64,000 bases of DNA. Origin: Faeciplasma gallinarum. Lineage in GTDB: Bacteria; Bacillota; Clostridia; Oscillospirales; Ruminococcaceae. A program made the position numbers and the translations under genes. Shown piece by piece: positions 34,575-42,558 of this stretch (positions are counted from its first letter, which is position 1; every line of letters starts with the position of its first letter). The stretch lies in the NCBI GenBank assembly GCA_018711085.1, contig DVIR01000056.1, positions 90,792-154,791 of the forward strand. The letters run 5' to 3'. The notes beneath the pieces were generated by a model. The model saw only the letters and a program-made list of their open reading frames with translations, did not search any database and was not told where the DNA came from.

Positions 34575-37145
34575 TTAGTACTTGAGTTCTCCGCCCTGCT
34601 CTACAAGGTAAGCGTCCCACTCTTCCTCGCTGTAGTTATACTTAAGGTACTCGATGCCGCCACGTCTCATAACAGGGTTGTATTCTTCAACGATGTAGTA
34701 AACCTGCTGAGAAAGGAGCGCCATAGAACCGTCCTGAAGCATCGGGAGGTAGTCGTGGGTTTCAAGTACAGCAACCTCGAATGCTGCGAGGATATCAAGT
34801 CTGGTCTCTATATCAGCCTGGCCGGAACCGAAGTTGTACTCAGTGCCGTCGATGGTGATGGTTGCTCCGTTAAGAGCGTTAGACCAGTTGGTAAGTGAAG
34901 TGGTGAGATCAGTGCCATCGATGTTGATGGTTACCATTGTGGTAGAAGGATCGAACCAGTTAGCATCGTATGCCTGACCGGGGTCAACGTAAACGTTGGT
35001 AAGTCCGAACGGATCAAGTGGAGAACCTGACCAGCCGCCCAATACGGTGTCGGACATACCGGATCTGATTCTGTTGGACCACTCGTTCTGGTAAGGAGCT
35101 GACTTGTAGAACTCGATCTTGCCTTCGAAAGGTGTTCCGGCAGTAACCTCGGCAACAGATGCGTTGAGGTAGTTGATGGTCTGAGTCATGAAGTCGTCAT
35201 CCTCAGACAAAGCGTACTCAATGCGTACTGTCTGGTCGCTTATGCCGTTGCCGTCGTTATCGGTGATATAGCCTGCTGCGATAGCATCGTCAAATGCTGC
35301 GGTGAAGAACTCCTTAGCAGCAACGGGGTCATAACCTGTGATGGATGCAGCAGCTTCGTCAAGTGAATCGTAATCGTCAACGTTTACAGAGTAGAATGTG
35401 CAAAGCGCCTGCTTAGCCTGGTCGGTGTCACGGTATCTTGCACCGGTGTCAGGGTCGTAGATGTAAGCATCACCGATAAGTCCGTAAGCTCCGGATCTTG
35501 AAGGTGAAATGGTGGATGCAAAGTCCTCTCTATCGAAGGACAAAGCCATAGCCTTTCTGAAGTTGAGCAGGGTCATGGTCTGAAGATCGTACTGTGTAGT
35601 ATCGAAGTCAGCAGCAGCCTCACGCTCGTTCAAAGCCTGAAGATGTCCGTTGAGGATGAGGAAGAATATAGTCTCTGCAGGGGTTGCATAGCAGTAATCA
35701 GAGTTTCTGTAGGTATCGTAGTCCTCTGTCTGCAGGCCGTATGTCATCAGCTCGCCGCTTAAGAACATCATCTTTCTTGTAGATGCCTCTGCAACAACCT
35801 GAGTGTCGATCGCAGTGGTCATGTACATAGGATATGTCTGGCCGTCAACGGGGTCAACATATATGTGCTTGCCGTCGGTGTAGCCGTACCAGGTGTCGTT
35901 TCTCTCGAGACGCATATGCTTATCTGTCTGGTAATCGGTGAGCTTGTAAGGTCCGTAAGACATTGTAGTCTCAACGCTGGTGTTGTAAGTAGAAGTCCAT
36001 ACACCGTTTGTCTCGGTGAGGCAGGACTCGTAAAGATCCTCGTAAACTATCCAGTTGGATGTGAGGTTGTAAAGAAGGTTGAATCCGCTGAGCGCTCTTG
36101 AAAGCACCAGGGTGATCTGGTAGTCGCCGGACTTGTAAAGACCAACGGTTCCATCGTAATCAACAACGGGGTAATCGGTACCTACTACAAAGTAGTTGTA
36201 TGCATCTTCAGCAGTCTCGTCCCAAGCCTCGGTAGCGATAACGGTAGTAAACAGCTCGAGGTTCTCATCGGTAAGCGGGATAGCGCCCTTAGCGTCCATC
36301 ATGGAAACGAGGGTATCCCAGTTGGTGGTGTCAAAGTATGCATCACCGTAAGTGTCAACGTATGTCTGAAGGGTCTCGCCGCCGAGCCATGAAAGGATAA
36401 CGTTAAGACCGATGTACATCTTCTTGCCGTCAGCGTTTACATACTGTCCATCCTCATTCTTGGTGAGGTCGGCAAGTGTGTATGCGCTCATAGCGTCGGA
36501 ATATGCGGTAGAACCGCCGTTTGCGTATGCCTCAGCTCCGGCAATTGAGAAATTGTTGGAATAGTAGTCTGTAGCTCTGTAGTTAAGAAGCTCAGGAGCC
36601 AGAAGTCTCTGCATAGAGTACACATAGGTATCTGCGTTGATAGGAGTTCCATCCTCCCAAACAGCGTCAGGGTTGAGGTCTATGGTGTATGCAAAGCCAG
36701 AGGTTGCAGACTCGGGGATTCCGAACTCGGGATGCTCTTCCTTTACCTGCTCGGTGACATCGACAGGCATGTCTGCCGCCATCTCAGGGATGATAACGTA
36801 TCCCTCATATGCTTCCTTGCCCTCAACGGGGTTAAGCTCATCGTTAAAGATGAAGCCGTAAAGACCCACTCTTATGTAGGGAGTCAGGTAGTCATCATCA
36901 GCGGTCTGGTATGTGTGGGGATTCCAGTTGGTAGCCATAGTGCTCACTGAATCCTTATAAACATACTCAGCGCTGGGATCAAACTCAACAACTTCGCTTT
37001 CAGTCTGTTCTCCGTCACCTTCGGTGGTGCCGTCGCCCTCAGCTACGGTTGTAGCAGCGGGGTCATCGGTAGTATCGGTGCCGCAAGCTGCGAACGCCGA
37101 AACAACCATGAGAACAGCTAAAAGCAATGCAATTAGCTTTTTCAT
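34575..37145 (-). CDS. oppA: Oligopeptide-binding lipoprotein OppA, enlarged
   Basis: An 856-residue extracellular solute-binding protein of family 5, versus about 540-600 usual. A signal peptide with lipobox AFAACG (Cys at about 21) is followed by an acidic linker (Thr/Glu/Asp-rich to about 55), then the binding domains. FAYTIDLNPDAVWEDGTPIN and ADTYVYSMQRLL near residues 150-180, and MTLLNFRKAMALSFDREDF around 530 are family signatures. TLVLSRALSGFNLLYNL-like positions and long inserted stretches make up the extra length. Strong GGAGG and a perfect promoter upstream indicate high expression. Substrate (peptides) is by homology only. Confidence 0.92.
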   Translation of the reverse strand: MKKLIALLLAVLMVVSAFAACGTDTTDDPAATTVAEGDGTTEGDGEQTESEVVEFDPSAEYVYKDSVSTMATNWNPHTYQTADDDYLTPYIRVGLYGFIFNDELNPVEGKEAYEGYVIIPEMAADMPVDVTEQVKEEHPEFGIPESATSGFAYTIDLNPDAVWEDGTPINADTYVYSMQRLLAPELLNYRATDYYSNNFSIAGAEAYANGGSTAYSDAMSAYTLADLTKNEDGQYVNADGKKMYIGLNVILSWLGGETLQTYVDTYGDAYFDTTNWDTLVSMMDAKGAIPLTDENLELFTTVIATEAWDETAEDAYNYFVVGTDYPVVDYDGTVGLYKSGDYQITLVLSRALSGFNLLYNLTSNWIVYEDLYESCLTETNGVWTSTYNTSVETTMSYGPYKLTDYQTDKHMRLERNDTWYGYTDGKHIYVDPVDGQTYPMYMTTAIDTQVVAEASTRKMMFLSGELMTYGLQTEDYDTYRNSDYCYATPAETIFFLILNGHLQALNEREAAADFDTTQYDLQTMTLLNFRKAMALSFDREDFASTISPSRSGAYGLIGDAYIYDPDTGARYRDTDQAKQALCTFYSVNVDDYDSLDEAAASITGYDPVAAKEFFTAAFDDAIAAGYITDNDGNGISDQTVRIEYALSEDDDFMTQTINYLNASVAEVTAGTPFEGKIEFYKSAPYQNEWSNRIRSGMSDTVLGGWSGSPLDPFGLTNVYVDPGQAYDANWFDPSTTMVTINIDGTDLTTSLTNWSNALNGATITIDGTEYNFGSGQADIETRLDILAAFEVAVLETHDYLPMLQDGSMALLSQQVYYIVEEYNPVMRRGGIEYLKYNYSEEEWDAYLVEQGGELKY

Positions 37146-37313
37146 GTTTACTTACCTCCAATAAGTATAATGCCGGCGCGCCTTATGCACTCAAATGTGC
37201 AAACTTACGCACTACACGCCGAACAATTTTAAAATATACGCCTCTCAGCATATACGCGCAAAGGCCGGTCAATAAGCAACCCTTAACTTAAGATTAACCT
37301 TTGTGATGTACTT

Positions 37314-37342
37314 ATTATAAAACCGTGTGTTGAAAATGTCAA
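37314..37342 (-). promoter_or_regulatory. Consensus promoter for the opp operon
   Basis: TTGACA (37337-37342) and TATAAT (37314-37319), 17-bp spacing on the minus strand, with a leader of about 160 nt. The 433-bp gap 37146-37578 otherwise holds a CTTAACTTAAG partial palindrome near 37284 and, on the plus strand, a TATAAT at 37523-37528 for the next gene; no further gene is supported. Confidence 0.85.
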
Positions 37343-37578
37343 GCAGAATGAAATTTTATAGCACTATTTATAAAAACCGTGTGAAAACTTCGCTGCTTTT
37401 ATGTTTTTTTATGATAGCGCATCACCGATTCATCCGGCTGATGTGGCATCTGTGCATGCATTTATGCACGATATGGCATTTAATGACCTCGGGTAGCCGA
37501 TATAGGGCAGGCATGCGTTTGGTATAATAATAACGGTTGAAAAACCGCTTAATTACAGTATAAACAGGAGGAATCATT

Positions 37579-38059
37579 ATGAAAAAAGAAATTGGCGCTC
37601 ATCCTTATCTCTTCCCTATGCCGGTTTTGATGATAGCGACATACGGCGACGACGGAAAGGTTGACGTAATGAACATGGCGTGGGGGCGGAATCTGCGACG
37701 CCAAGATGGTCTCGCTCAACATTTCGGAAAATCACAAGACCTCCGAGAACATAAAGAAGCGCGGAGCGTTCACCCTCAGCATAGCGGATGTAAAGCATCT
37801 TAAAGAGGCCGACTTCTTCGGAATAGCATCCGGCAACAACACGCCCGACAAGTTCGAGCGCAGCTGCCTGCATGCGCAGGACGTGATATTTGACAGCCTT
37901 TTAAACTCAAAGGCAAAAATATCGCCCATACTTTTGCAGGCGTACACAAATATAGAATCAGAAATTAAAAACGCCCGCAGCAGGATACATGGCGCATGCT
38001 GCGGCGAGGATGCGGACTGCGACGCAATAGCCGTAGGACTTAGCAAGATAGGCAGATAA
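37579..38059 (+). pseudogene. Frameshifted flavin-reductase-like protein
   Basis: The first frame reads MKKEIGAHPYLFPMPVLMIA, as in FMN-binding flavin reductase-like proteins, and continues to VMNMAWG. At a run of five G (about 37681-37685) the frame breaks; dropping one G restores GGICDAKMVSLNISENHKTS and then RGAFTLSIADVKHLKEADFFGIASGNNTPDKFE, a normal continuation. After about residue 100 the sequence no longer resembles the family and the product stops near 38059, well short of the usual 180-190 residues. So there is both a frameshift and a lost or replaced C terminus. A single sequencing error would explain only the first. GGAGG precedes the ATG. Confidence 0.75.
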
Positions 38060-38078
38060 CGCGCTTTGCAAAAATACA

Positions 38079-38117
38079 CCCGCACATTTTCGGCAGGAAG
38101 TGTGCGGGCTGTTTTTT
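38079..38117 (+). terminator. Terminator after the flavin-reductase-like pseudogene
   Basis: CCCGCACA pairs with TGTGCGGG across a 14-base loop and is followed by CTG and six T. Confidence 0.8.
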
Positions 38118-38173
38118 GTATGCATGCAAAACCGCAGGGACATGCGGCAGAGGGTTTTACGTGCGCGCACTTT

Positions 38174-38468
38174 GCGGCACTTTGCGAAAGCGTTGGGATA
38201 CAGGAACACACTTTGCGGCATTCCAAGCGACCGCACTCATGGGTGGAAATGGCATAAACCGCACTTTGCGATAGCAAAGTGACGGGGTTAAGTCATTTAT
38301 GACTTAACCCCTGAACAAACCGCACCTTGCGATAGCGTTGGGATACAGGAGCGCACTTTGCGGCACTTTAAGCGGCGGCACTCATGGGCGGAGAATGAAC
38401 AAACCGCACTTTGCGATAGCAAAGTGTCGGGTTTAAGCCACCCTTTTTCAAAGGGTGGCTTAAACCCT
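38174..38468. repeat. Two-unit 145-150 bp repeat with paired perfect hairpins
   Basis: Unit A is about 38174-38318 and unit B 38319-38468. Both contain GCGTTGGGATACAGGA, GCACTCATGGG and, at the end, two hairpins. The first is identical in both: CACTTTGC-gata-GCAAAGTG (38262-38281 and 38407-38426). The second differs in sequence but is perfect in each: 13-bp stem at 38284-38311 and 18-bp stem with a 3-base loop at 38429-38467, both starting GGG-TTAAG-CA like. No credible coding sequence is present. Confidence 0.8.
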
Positions 38469-38495
38469 GTCCTCAATCTCAGCCTCTCGTTCCAA

Positions 38496-38535
38496 AAATA
38501 CAGCCCTCCGTCGTGAACGACGAAGGGCTGTATTT
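38496..38535 (-). terminator. Terminator-like hairpin beside the tRNA-Tyr 3'-end copy
   Basis: AAATACAGCCCT pairs with AGGGCTGTATTT, with an inner CGTCG/CGACG stem. It follows the partial tRNA 3' end at 38535-38556 on the minus strand exactly as the hairpin at 38639 follows the real tRNA-Tyr. Confidence 0.7.
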
Positions 38536-38556
38536 GGTGGGAGAGGATGGATTCGG
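38535..38556 (-). repeat. Copy of the last 22 bp of tRNA-Tyr
   Basis: These 22 bases are identical to 38677-38698, the 3' end of tRNA-Tyr including the encoded CCA. Upstream of the copy (minus strand) there is no tRNA body; instead a perfect hairpin (38567-38593) appears. Confidence 0.85.
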
Positions 38557-38566
38557 TCCGCGCACT

Positions 38567-38593
38567 AAAAAACAGTCCACCGGACTGTTTTTT
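38567..38593. terminator. Symmetric A/T-flanked hairpin
   Basis: AAAAAACAGTCC-acc-GGACTGTTTTTT, a perfect inverted repeat with terminator form on both strands, located where the body of a second tRNA would be expected. Confidence 0.65.
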
Positions 38594-38638
38594 GCGTCTT
38601 CGACGCCGTGCTGTCCTCATCTCATCTTCTCAAGCCAA

Positions 38639-38677
38639 AAGTATGACCCTCCGCCGTATCGGCGAAGGGTCATACTT
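38639..38677 (-). terminator. Terminator after tRNA-Tyr
   Basis: AAGTATGACCCT pairs with AGGGTCATACTT, inner stem CGCCG/CGGCG, followed by TTGG; it begins directly at the end of the tRNA-Tyr CCA. Confidence 0.75.
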
Positions 38678-38762
38678 GGTGGGAGAGGATGGATTCGGAC
38701 CATCGAAGCTAAATAGCAACAGATTTACAGTCTGCCCCCTTTGGCCACTCGGGAACTCTCCC
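38677..38762 (-). tRNA. tRNA-Tyr (anticodon GTA)
   Basis: Eighty-six bases with encoded CCA. Acceptor arms GGGAGAG and CTCTCCC pair; the anticodon stem-loop GCAGACTGTAAATCTGT carries GTA; a long variable arm (TTGCTATTTAGC) marks a class II tRNA, as in bacterial tRNA-Tyr. The T loop reads TCCGAAT, so the almost invariant U55 is C. It follows tRNA-Thr by 51 bp. Confidence 0.93.
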
Positions 38763-38813
38763 ATATTCTCTTGTCTCTTTACCGCAATTCCCTGCGGCGT
38801 CCGCATTGCATTT

Positions 38814-38889
38814 TGGAGCTGGTGGACGGACTCGAACCCCCGACCTGCTGATTACAAATCAGCTGCTCTACCAACTGAGCTACACCAGC
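38814..38889 (-). tRNA. tRNA-Thr (anticodon TGT)
   Basis: Seventy-six bases with encoded CCA. Acceptor GCTGGTG pairs with CACCAGC, the D arm reads TAGCTCAGTTGGTAGAGC-like, and the anticodon arm CTGATTTGTAATCAG carries TGT. The T stem (GGGGG with CCGTC) has a G-G mismatch at 51-63 and a G-U pair. First gene after a strong promoter, so it and tRNA-Tyr form one transcript. Confidence 0.93.
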
Positions 38890-38907
38890 AGCGCTGCAAC
38901 GAACATT

Positions 38908-38936
38908 ATTCTATCACAGCCATTTGCAATTGTCAA
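38908..38936 (-). promoter_or_regulatory. Promoter for the tRNA-Thr/tRNA-Tyr transcript
   Basis: TTGACA (38931-38936) and TAGAAT (38908-38913) on the minus strand, 17-bp spacing, about 18 bp before tRNA-Thr. Confidence 0.85.
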
Positions 38937-39211
38937 TACCTCTTTTAAAGAAATTTGACCGCAAAATTTTTTCTCGCTTTTCCCTTTTTACGCCTCTTGA
39001 TTTCCTCATTCTCCGGCTCCCGACGCCTTCATCCTCGCCGGCTGCGTACCCACGGCGCGCTTAACTAAATCGCCGGCACGGTATGCTGCCGCGCCGGTCG
39101 GTTTATCCTCTTTAATTATTCCTGCCTGTTGTTTGCCGCGCGCCTGCTTTTCACGCGCTCACATGCCCGCCTGCGCCTTTTCCGCTCACGCGGGTGCGCA
39201 TCTTCGGTGCT
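38937..39211. other. Intergenic stretch downstream of the beta-propeller gene
   Basis: Pyrimidine-rich on the plus strand, no gene seen. A weak inverted repeat around 39075-39105 (CCGGC-CGG and CCG-GCCGG arms on the minus strand, then CGATTTAG) may end transcription of the beta-propeller gene. Confidence 0.4.
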
Positions 39212-41365
39212 TTACCAGCTCGTGTGTCCGCTGTAGCTCGACTCGATCAGATCAGCAGAGCTTATGACCGACAGCGAACTGTCGCCGACCATTGCAGAAT
39301 ACACCCTTCCCTCCGAGAAGATGTACAGTATTCCGCCGCTGAGCTTAGAGCGCGTCATCTCAAACGCCTCATCAACTTCGTGCGACTCAATCTGTCCCAC
39401 AAGTCTGAATGTGGAGCCTTCAAGCTTATACATGCCGTATCTGTAGCAGTAATCGTATCCGTCAAAGAATCCGTAAGGCACGCCGACATATCCGTTTTCC
39501 GCGTCCACATACATCACGGAATTATCTCCGATTGCGCATGACGTCGCATCCTCTGTGCACACAACCACCTTTGCAGCCGTCGAAAGCTCGCCGTTTGCAT
39601 CGGCTTTGATCTTTGAGAGCGTGAGGTTTCCGGATGAATCCTTGCCGAGCGTCAAATATCCGTCGTCAAAGCTCACCGTTCCCGCCAGAATGTTTATGCT
39701 GTCCTCGTAATCTGTAAGCTGCGGGTCGGCGGGTGATGCAAAGCTCACGGCATACGAATCTGTGCCGTTTGTTAAGAACACCTTTCTTCCCTCAAAGCTC
39801 ACGTCGCTCAGCACGACGGGGAAATCAACCTTTGAGAGCATGTTCATGTCCTTGTCCATCGCGCTTATGACCGTTGTATAACCGGTATCGGACGGCTTTA
39901 AGGTTGTGACGAGTATCACTCCGTTGTTTTCATATATGCCGTTTGAAAGCGCCACGCCTTCTATCGACGTGCTGCCCATATAGCTTGCCGAACCGCCGTC
40001 AAGCTTGAGCATTTCGCAAACCGTCTCGCCTGTTCCCGATGCGTTCGAGTATCCTAAGACATACACCGCGTAATCGGTGACTATTACCTTGCCCTCGGAA
40101 CCCAAAACCGCCTGCACGTTAACCGGCATGCCGGGAACGTCGGCTGCAATGCCGCTCACCACTGTGTAATCGGTGGTTGAAACGTAGCCGGGTATCAAAA
40201 TATTTTCGGCATTTATATAGAGCTTTTCGCCGTTTACGGTGTAGCTCGGAACATAGCTGTCCAAATCATCCACGCCCGTAAGAGGGGTGTGTCTGTAGTT
40301 GTCGTAATCGGTTACCACGTATACGCAGCTTCCGCTCGATGCAACGCCGACAAGCTTGCCGTTTTGGGAAACTGTCGATGCCTTTACAACGTCTCCGCTG
40401 CTGAACACGTCATACACAACCAGCTCTACCGAGTCGGTGACGACGGTCTCGACATCGTCGGTATATATGCTGCTCATCAGCTCATCTACTGTCGATCCGT
40501 CCTCAAAGACGGGTATGGAAACCGGTTCTTCGTTCACGCAGGAGTACACAAGCGCGACCTTGTCGCCCATGGGTATTATCTTCTCAAGCGTCTTTGTCTC
40601 AAACACTCCGCAGTCGGGAACTATATCTGCGACATAGTTCATGCTGCCGTTGTTTGTAAGGATGACCTTTACGGTGTCCTTGTCGCGGACGTATATTTTA
40701 TTTCCGTCTATGATGGAGTTGTCATAAACCGTGCCGTCGCTCGCGCCGGGGAGTATGACCTCATCGGCGGGCTGTGTTGCGGTATCGGGAGCCGGATCGC
40801 TCGTTTCGGGCGCTTCGGGCGCCGCGGGATCACTCGGAGTATCGGGAGTGTCAGTGTTCTGCGGATCGCTGTCCTGCGTCGTAGAATCCTCCACATCGTC
40901 GCTGACGTTTGAGTTTTGCGACTCGGTGTACGAGTGCTCTATCTGAGCTATGGCGGAGTCAAGCGTTTGCTTTTCCTCGTCGTCTACGTAATACTTTCTG
41001 AACGTCTTGTGAAGCTCGTCATAATCGCTTGCATAGGTGCTGCCCTTGTACTCGCTGCCCACAAGTGCGGTCTCGCCCACGTCAAAGTATCTCACCATGC
41101 CGAACACCAGCGCGGCGCACGCGGCAACGGAAATCACCGCCCTGTAGCAGGAGGACATCTTTATTCTGCGTCTTTGCAAAGCAGGCCGCTCGCTCTCCCT
41201 GACGGGCGCGTCGCTTACATCGGAAGCCGAGCTGTTTTGCGCGCTCAGGTCCGCAAAGCTTATTTTCTTTTCCATGCTCGCCTCAAGCATGGCTGCTATG
41301 CTTTCCGGTTCAAGCCTTTTCGGTACAGGCAAGCTTTCAAGCATTTCCGAATAAATGTTTTTCAC
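39212..41365 (-). CDS. Membrane-anchored beta-propeller protein, possible anti-sigma factor
   Basis: A 717-residue protein with a cytoplasmic N-terminal part (residues 1-75, SLPVPKRLEPESIAAMLEAS), one membrane segment at about 76-96 (AVISVAACAALVFGMV), an acidic Ser/Asp/Thr/Pro-rich linker to about 205, and a large extracellular domain of repeated short beta-strand units (for example YVVTDYDNYRHTPLTG, VIVTDYAVYVLGYSN, KVFLTNGTDSYAVSF) matching the secreted C-terminal beta-propeller family distantly related to WD40. The ECF sigma gene is 99 bp upstream on the same strand. That order and the inside-TM-outside layout are those of sigma/anti-sigma pairs, so it may sense an external signal; no known anti-sigma motif is recognisable. 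Confidence 0.72.
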   Translation of the reverse strand: MKNIYSEMLESLPVPKRLEPESIAAMLEASMEKKISFADLSAQNSSASDVSDAPVRESERPALQRRRIKMSSCYRAVISVAACAALVFGMVRYFDVGETALVGSEYKGSTYASDYDELHKTFRKYYVDDEEKQTLDSAIAQIEHSYTESQNSNVSDDVEDSTTQDSDPQNTDTPDTPSDPAAPEAPETSDPAPDTATQPADEVILPGASDGTVYDNSIIDGNKIYVRDKDTVKVILTNNGSMNYVADIVPDCGVFETKTLEKIIPMGDKVALVYSCVNEEPVSIPVFEDGSTVDELMSSIYTDDVETVVTDSVELVVYDVFSSGDVVKASTVSQNGKLVGVASSGSCVYVVTDYDNYRHTPLTGVDDLDSYVPSYTVNGEKLYINAENILIPGYVSTTDYTVVSGIAADVPGMPVNVQAVLGSEGKVIVTDYAVYVLGYSNASGTGETVCEMLKLDGGSASYMGSTSIEGVALSNGIYENNGVILVTTLKPSDTGYTTVISAMDKDMNMLSKVDFPVVLSDVSFEGRKVFLTNGTDSYAVSFASPADPQLTDYEDSINILAGTVSFDDGYLTLGKDSSGNLTLSKIKADANGELSTAAKVVVCTEDATSCAIGDNSVMYVDAENGYVGVPYGFFDGYDYCYRYGMYKLEGSTFRLVGQIESHEVDEAFEMTRSKLSGGILYIFSEGRVYSAMVGDSSLSVISSADLIESSYSGHTSW

Positions 41366-41464
41366 AGCCGCACGGCCTCCTTTCCTCTTTATTAAATCTT
41401 AAAATATTTCAATCGCAATCAAAAATCTGCGCTGTGTCCTATGCATATGCGCTCGCATGCGTAT

Positions 41465-42013
41465 TCACATGCTGTCCGCCAAAAGCTTTCTTAACTTTGC
41501 CTTTCCCCTTGCCAAATAGGTTCTCACGGTAGCGGAGTTTATACCTGTGATTTTAGATATCTCGTCGCTTGTGTATCCGTATATGGCGCTGAGGGTAAAG
41601 CACATCTTTTCGTTATGCGTAAGGCTTTCTATGTGGTCTAAAAGCTCTATGCCCTCATACTTGGATTCGTTTTGCGGTATGTCCAAAAGCTTATCGTCAT
41701 CGCCGTCATAATCGGATGTGGTCGAGCTTATATACTCGCGCTGAGTGATATACTCCGCCTGCTTCCTCTTTATTTTGGCGGTGAGGATTCTCACCATCCA
41801 GCCCTTGAACGCATCTTCGTTGCGCAGGTTCTTAATGCCCGAGAACGCATCCAGCACAGCATCGCTCACGGCATCCGCCGCGTCATCGCTGTTGTTAAGG
41901 TTGCACAGGGCATAATAGTACAGCTCTTTATATATAGCAGAGTAAAGCTGTGCAAAAGCTTTACTGTCGCCTTTCTTAGCTTTGGCTACAAGCTCTGAAA
42001 AGCCGGATTTCAT
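41465..42013 (-). CDS. ECF-type RNA polymerase sigma factor
   Basis: A 182-residue sigma70-family factor. Region 2 spans about residues 10-75 (AFAQLYSAIYKELYYYALC, AADAVSDAVLDAFSGIKNLR, FKGWMVRILTAKIKRK) and region 4 spans about 125-180 (LTHNEKMCFTLSAIYGYTSD, EISKITGINSATVRTYLARG, KAKLRKLL). Region 3 is absent, as in ECF sigma factors. It precedes a membrane beta-propeller protein gene and both probably form one operon; such operons usually autoregulate. Target genes are unknown. Confidence 0.9.
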   Translation of the reverse strand: MKSGFSELVAKAKKGDSKAFAQLYSAIYKELYYYALCNLNNSDDAADAVSDAVLDAFSGIKNLRNEDAFKGWMVRILTAKIKRKQAEYITQREYISSTTSDYDGDDDKLLDIPQNESKYEGIELLDHIESLTHNEKMCFTLSAIYGYTSDEISKITGINSATVRTYLARGKAKLRKLLADSM

Positions 42014-42490
42014 TCTCTCACCTCAAGTCGCCGCAAAATCTATACAGCGCCGTCTCAAGGCTCTGTATAATATGTGTCATAAACGAGCGGTTTTGTTGCA
42101 TGACAAGCGAAAAAAACATCGGAAAATTCAGCGCTTACAATTATGGTTTCCATCCCGTTCGCCGATATTTCTTCCATGCGCTTTTTCCTTAAATTCGTTT
42201 TGGCTTTCGCCTGCCGTGCGGTTAAAATCAAGAAAAAATTTTTATATGTTCATCTGTTTGCAAAAAAGCCGAATGCGCTTTGAGCCTGCATTTTGTCAAA
42301 TGCATTCCGCCTCTTCGCATGTTCATCCCAAAATAATCAAAGTTAAAATATATTATATACTATTTTGCGCGCGAATACAAGATATAAAGGCAAAAATAAC
42401 GTCAAAAAGGTGCTGCCGATTCGCCCTTAAAAAAGCTTTCGCGCGAGCCTGCGGGCATGCATGGGCGCTATATCCTGCGCGGCAAACAAA
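42014..42490. other. Long leader region upstream of the ECF sigma gene
   Basis: About 480 bp without a well-supported gene. On the minus strand TTGTAT (42375-42380) and TATAAT (42352-42357) with 17-bp spacing form a candidate promoter, giving a leader of about 330 nt. Within it a 40-codon frame (42055-42177, starting MEEISANGMETIIVSAEF) has AAGGA eight bases before its ATG and could be a small leader protein; support is only the ribosome site. Confidence 0.35.
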
Positions 42491-42515
42491 AACCCGCAGG
42501 AAACACCTGCGGGTT
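42484..42515 (-). terminator. Terminator after the glycosyltransferase
   Basis: AACCCGCAGG pairs perfectly with CCTGCGGGTT and, on the minus strand, runs into TTTTGTTT; 45 bp past the stop codon. Confidence 0.85.
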
Positions 42516-42558
42516 CAGTGTGTAAAACCGGCAAACTATAAAAGTTGAAAACGTCTTT

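Noticed and set aside
38513..38948. Short plus-strand frames reading LVGEDGFGP-type peptides
   Set aside because: They are translations across tRNA genes on the other strand, a well-known source of false proteins.
41982..42548. A 188-codon plus-strand frame running from the sigma gene into the gap
   Set aside because: It begins antisense inside the sigma gene and reads through the glycosyltransferase terminator; no domain or ribosome site.
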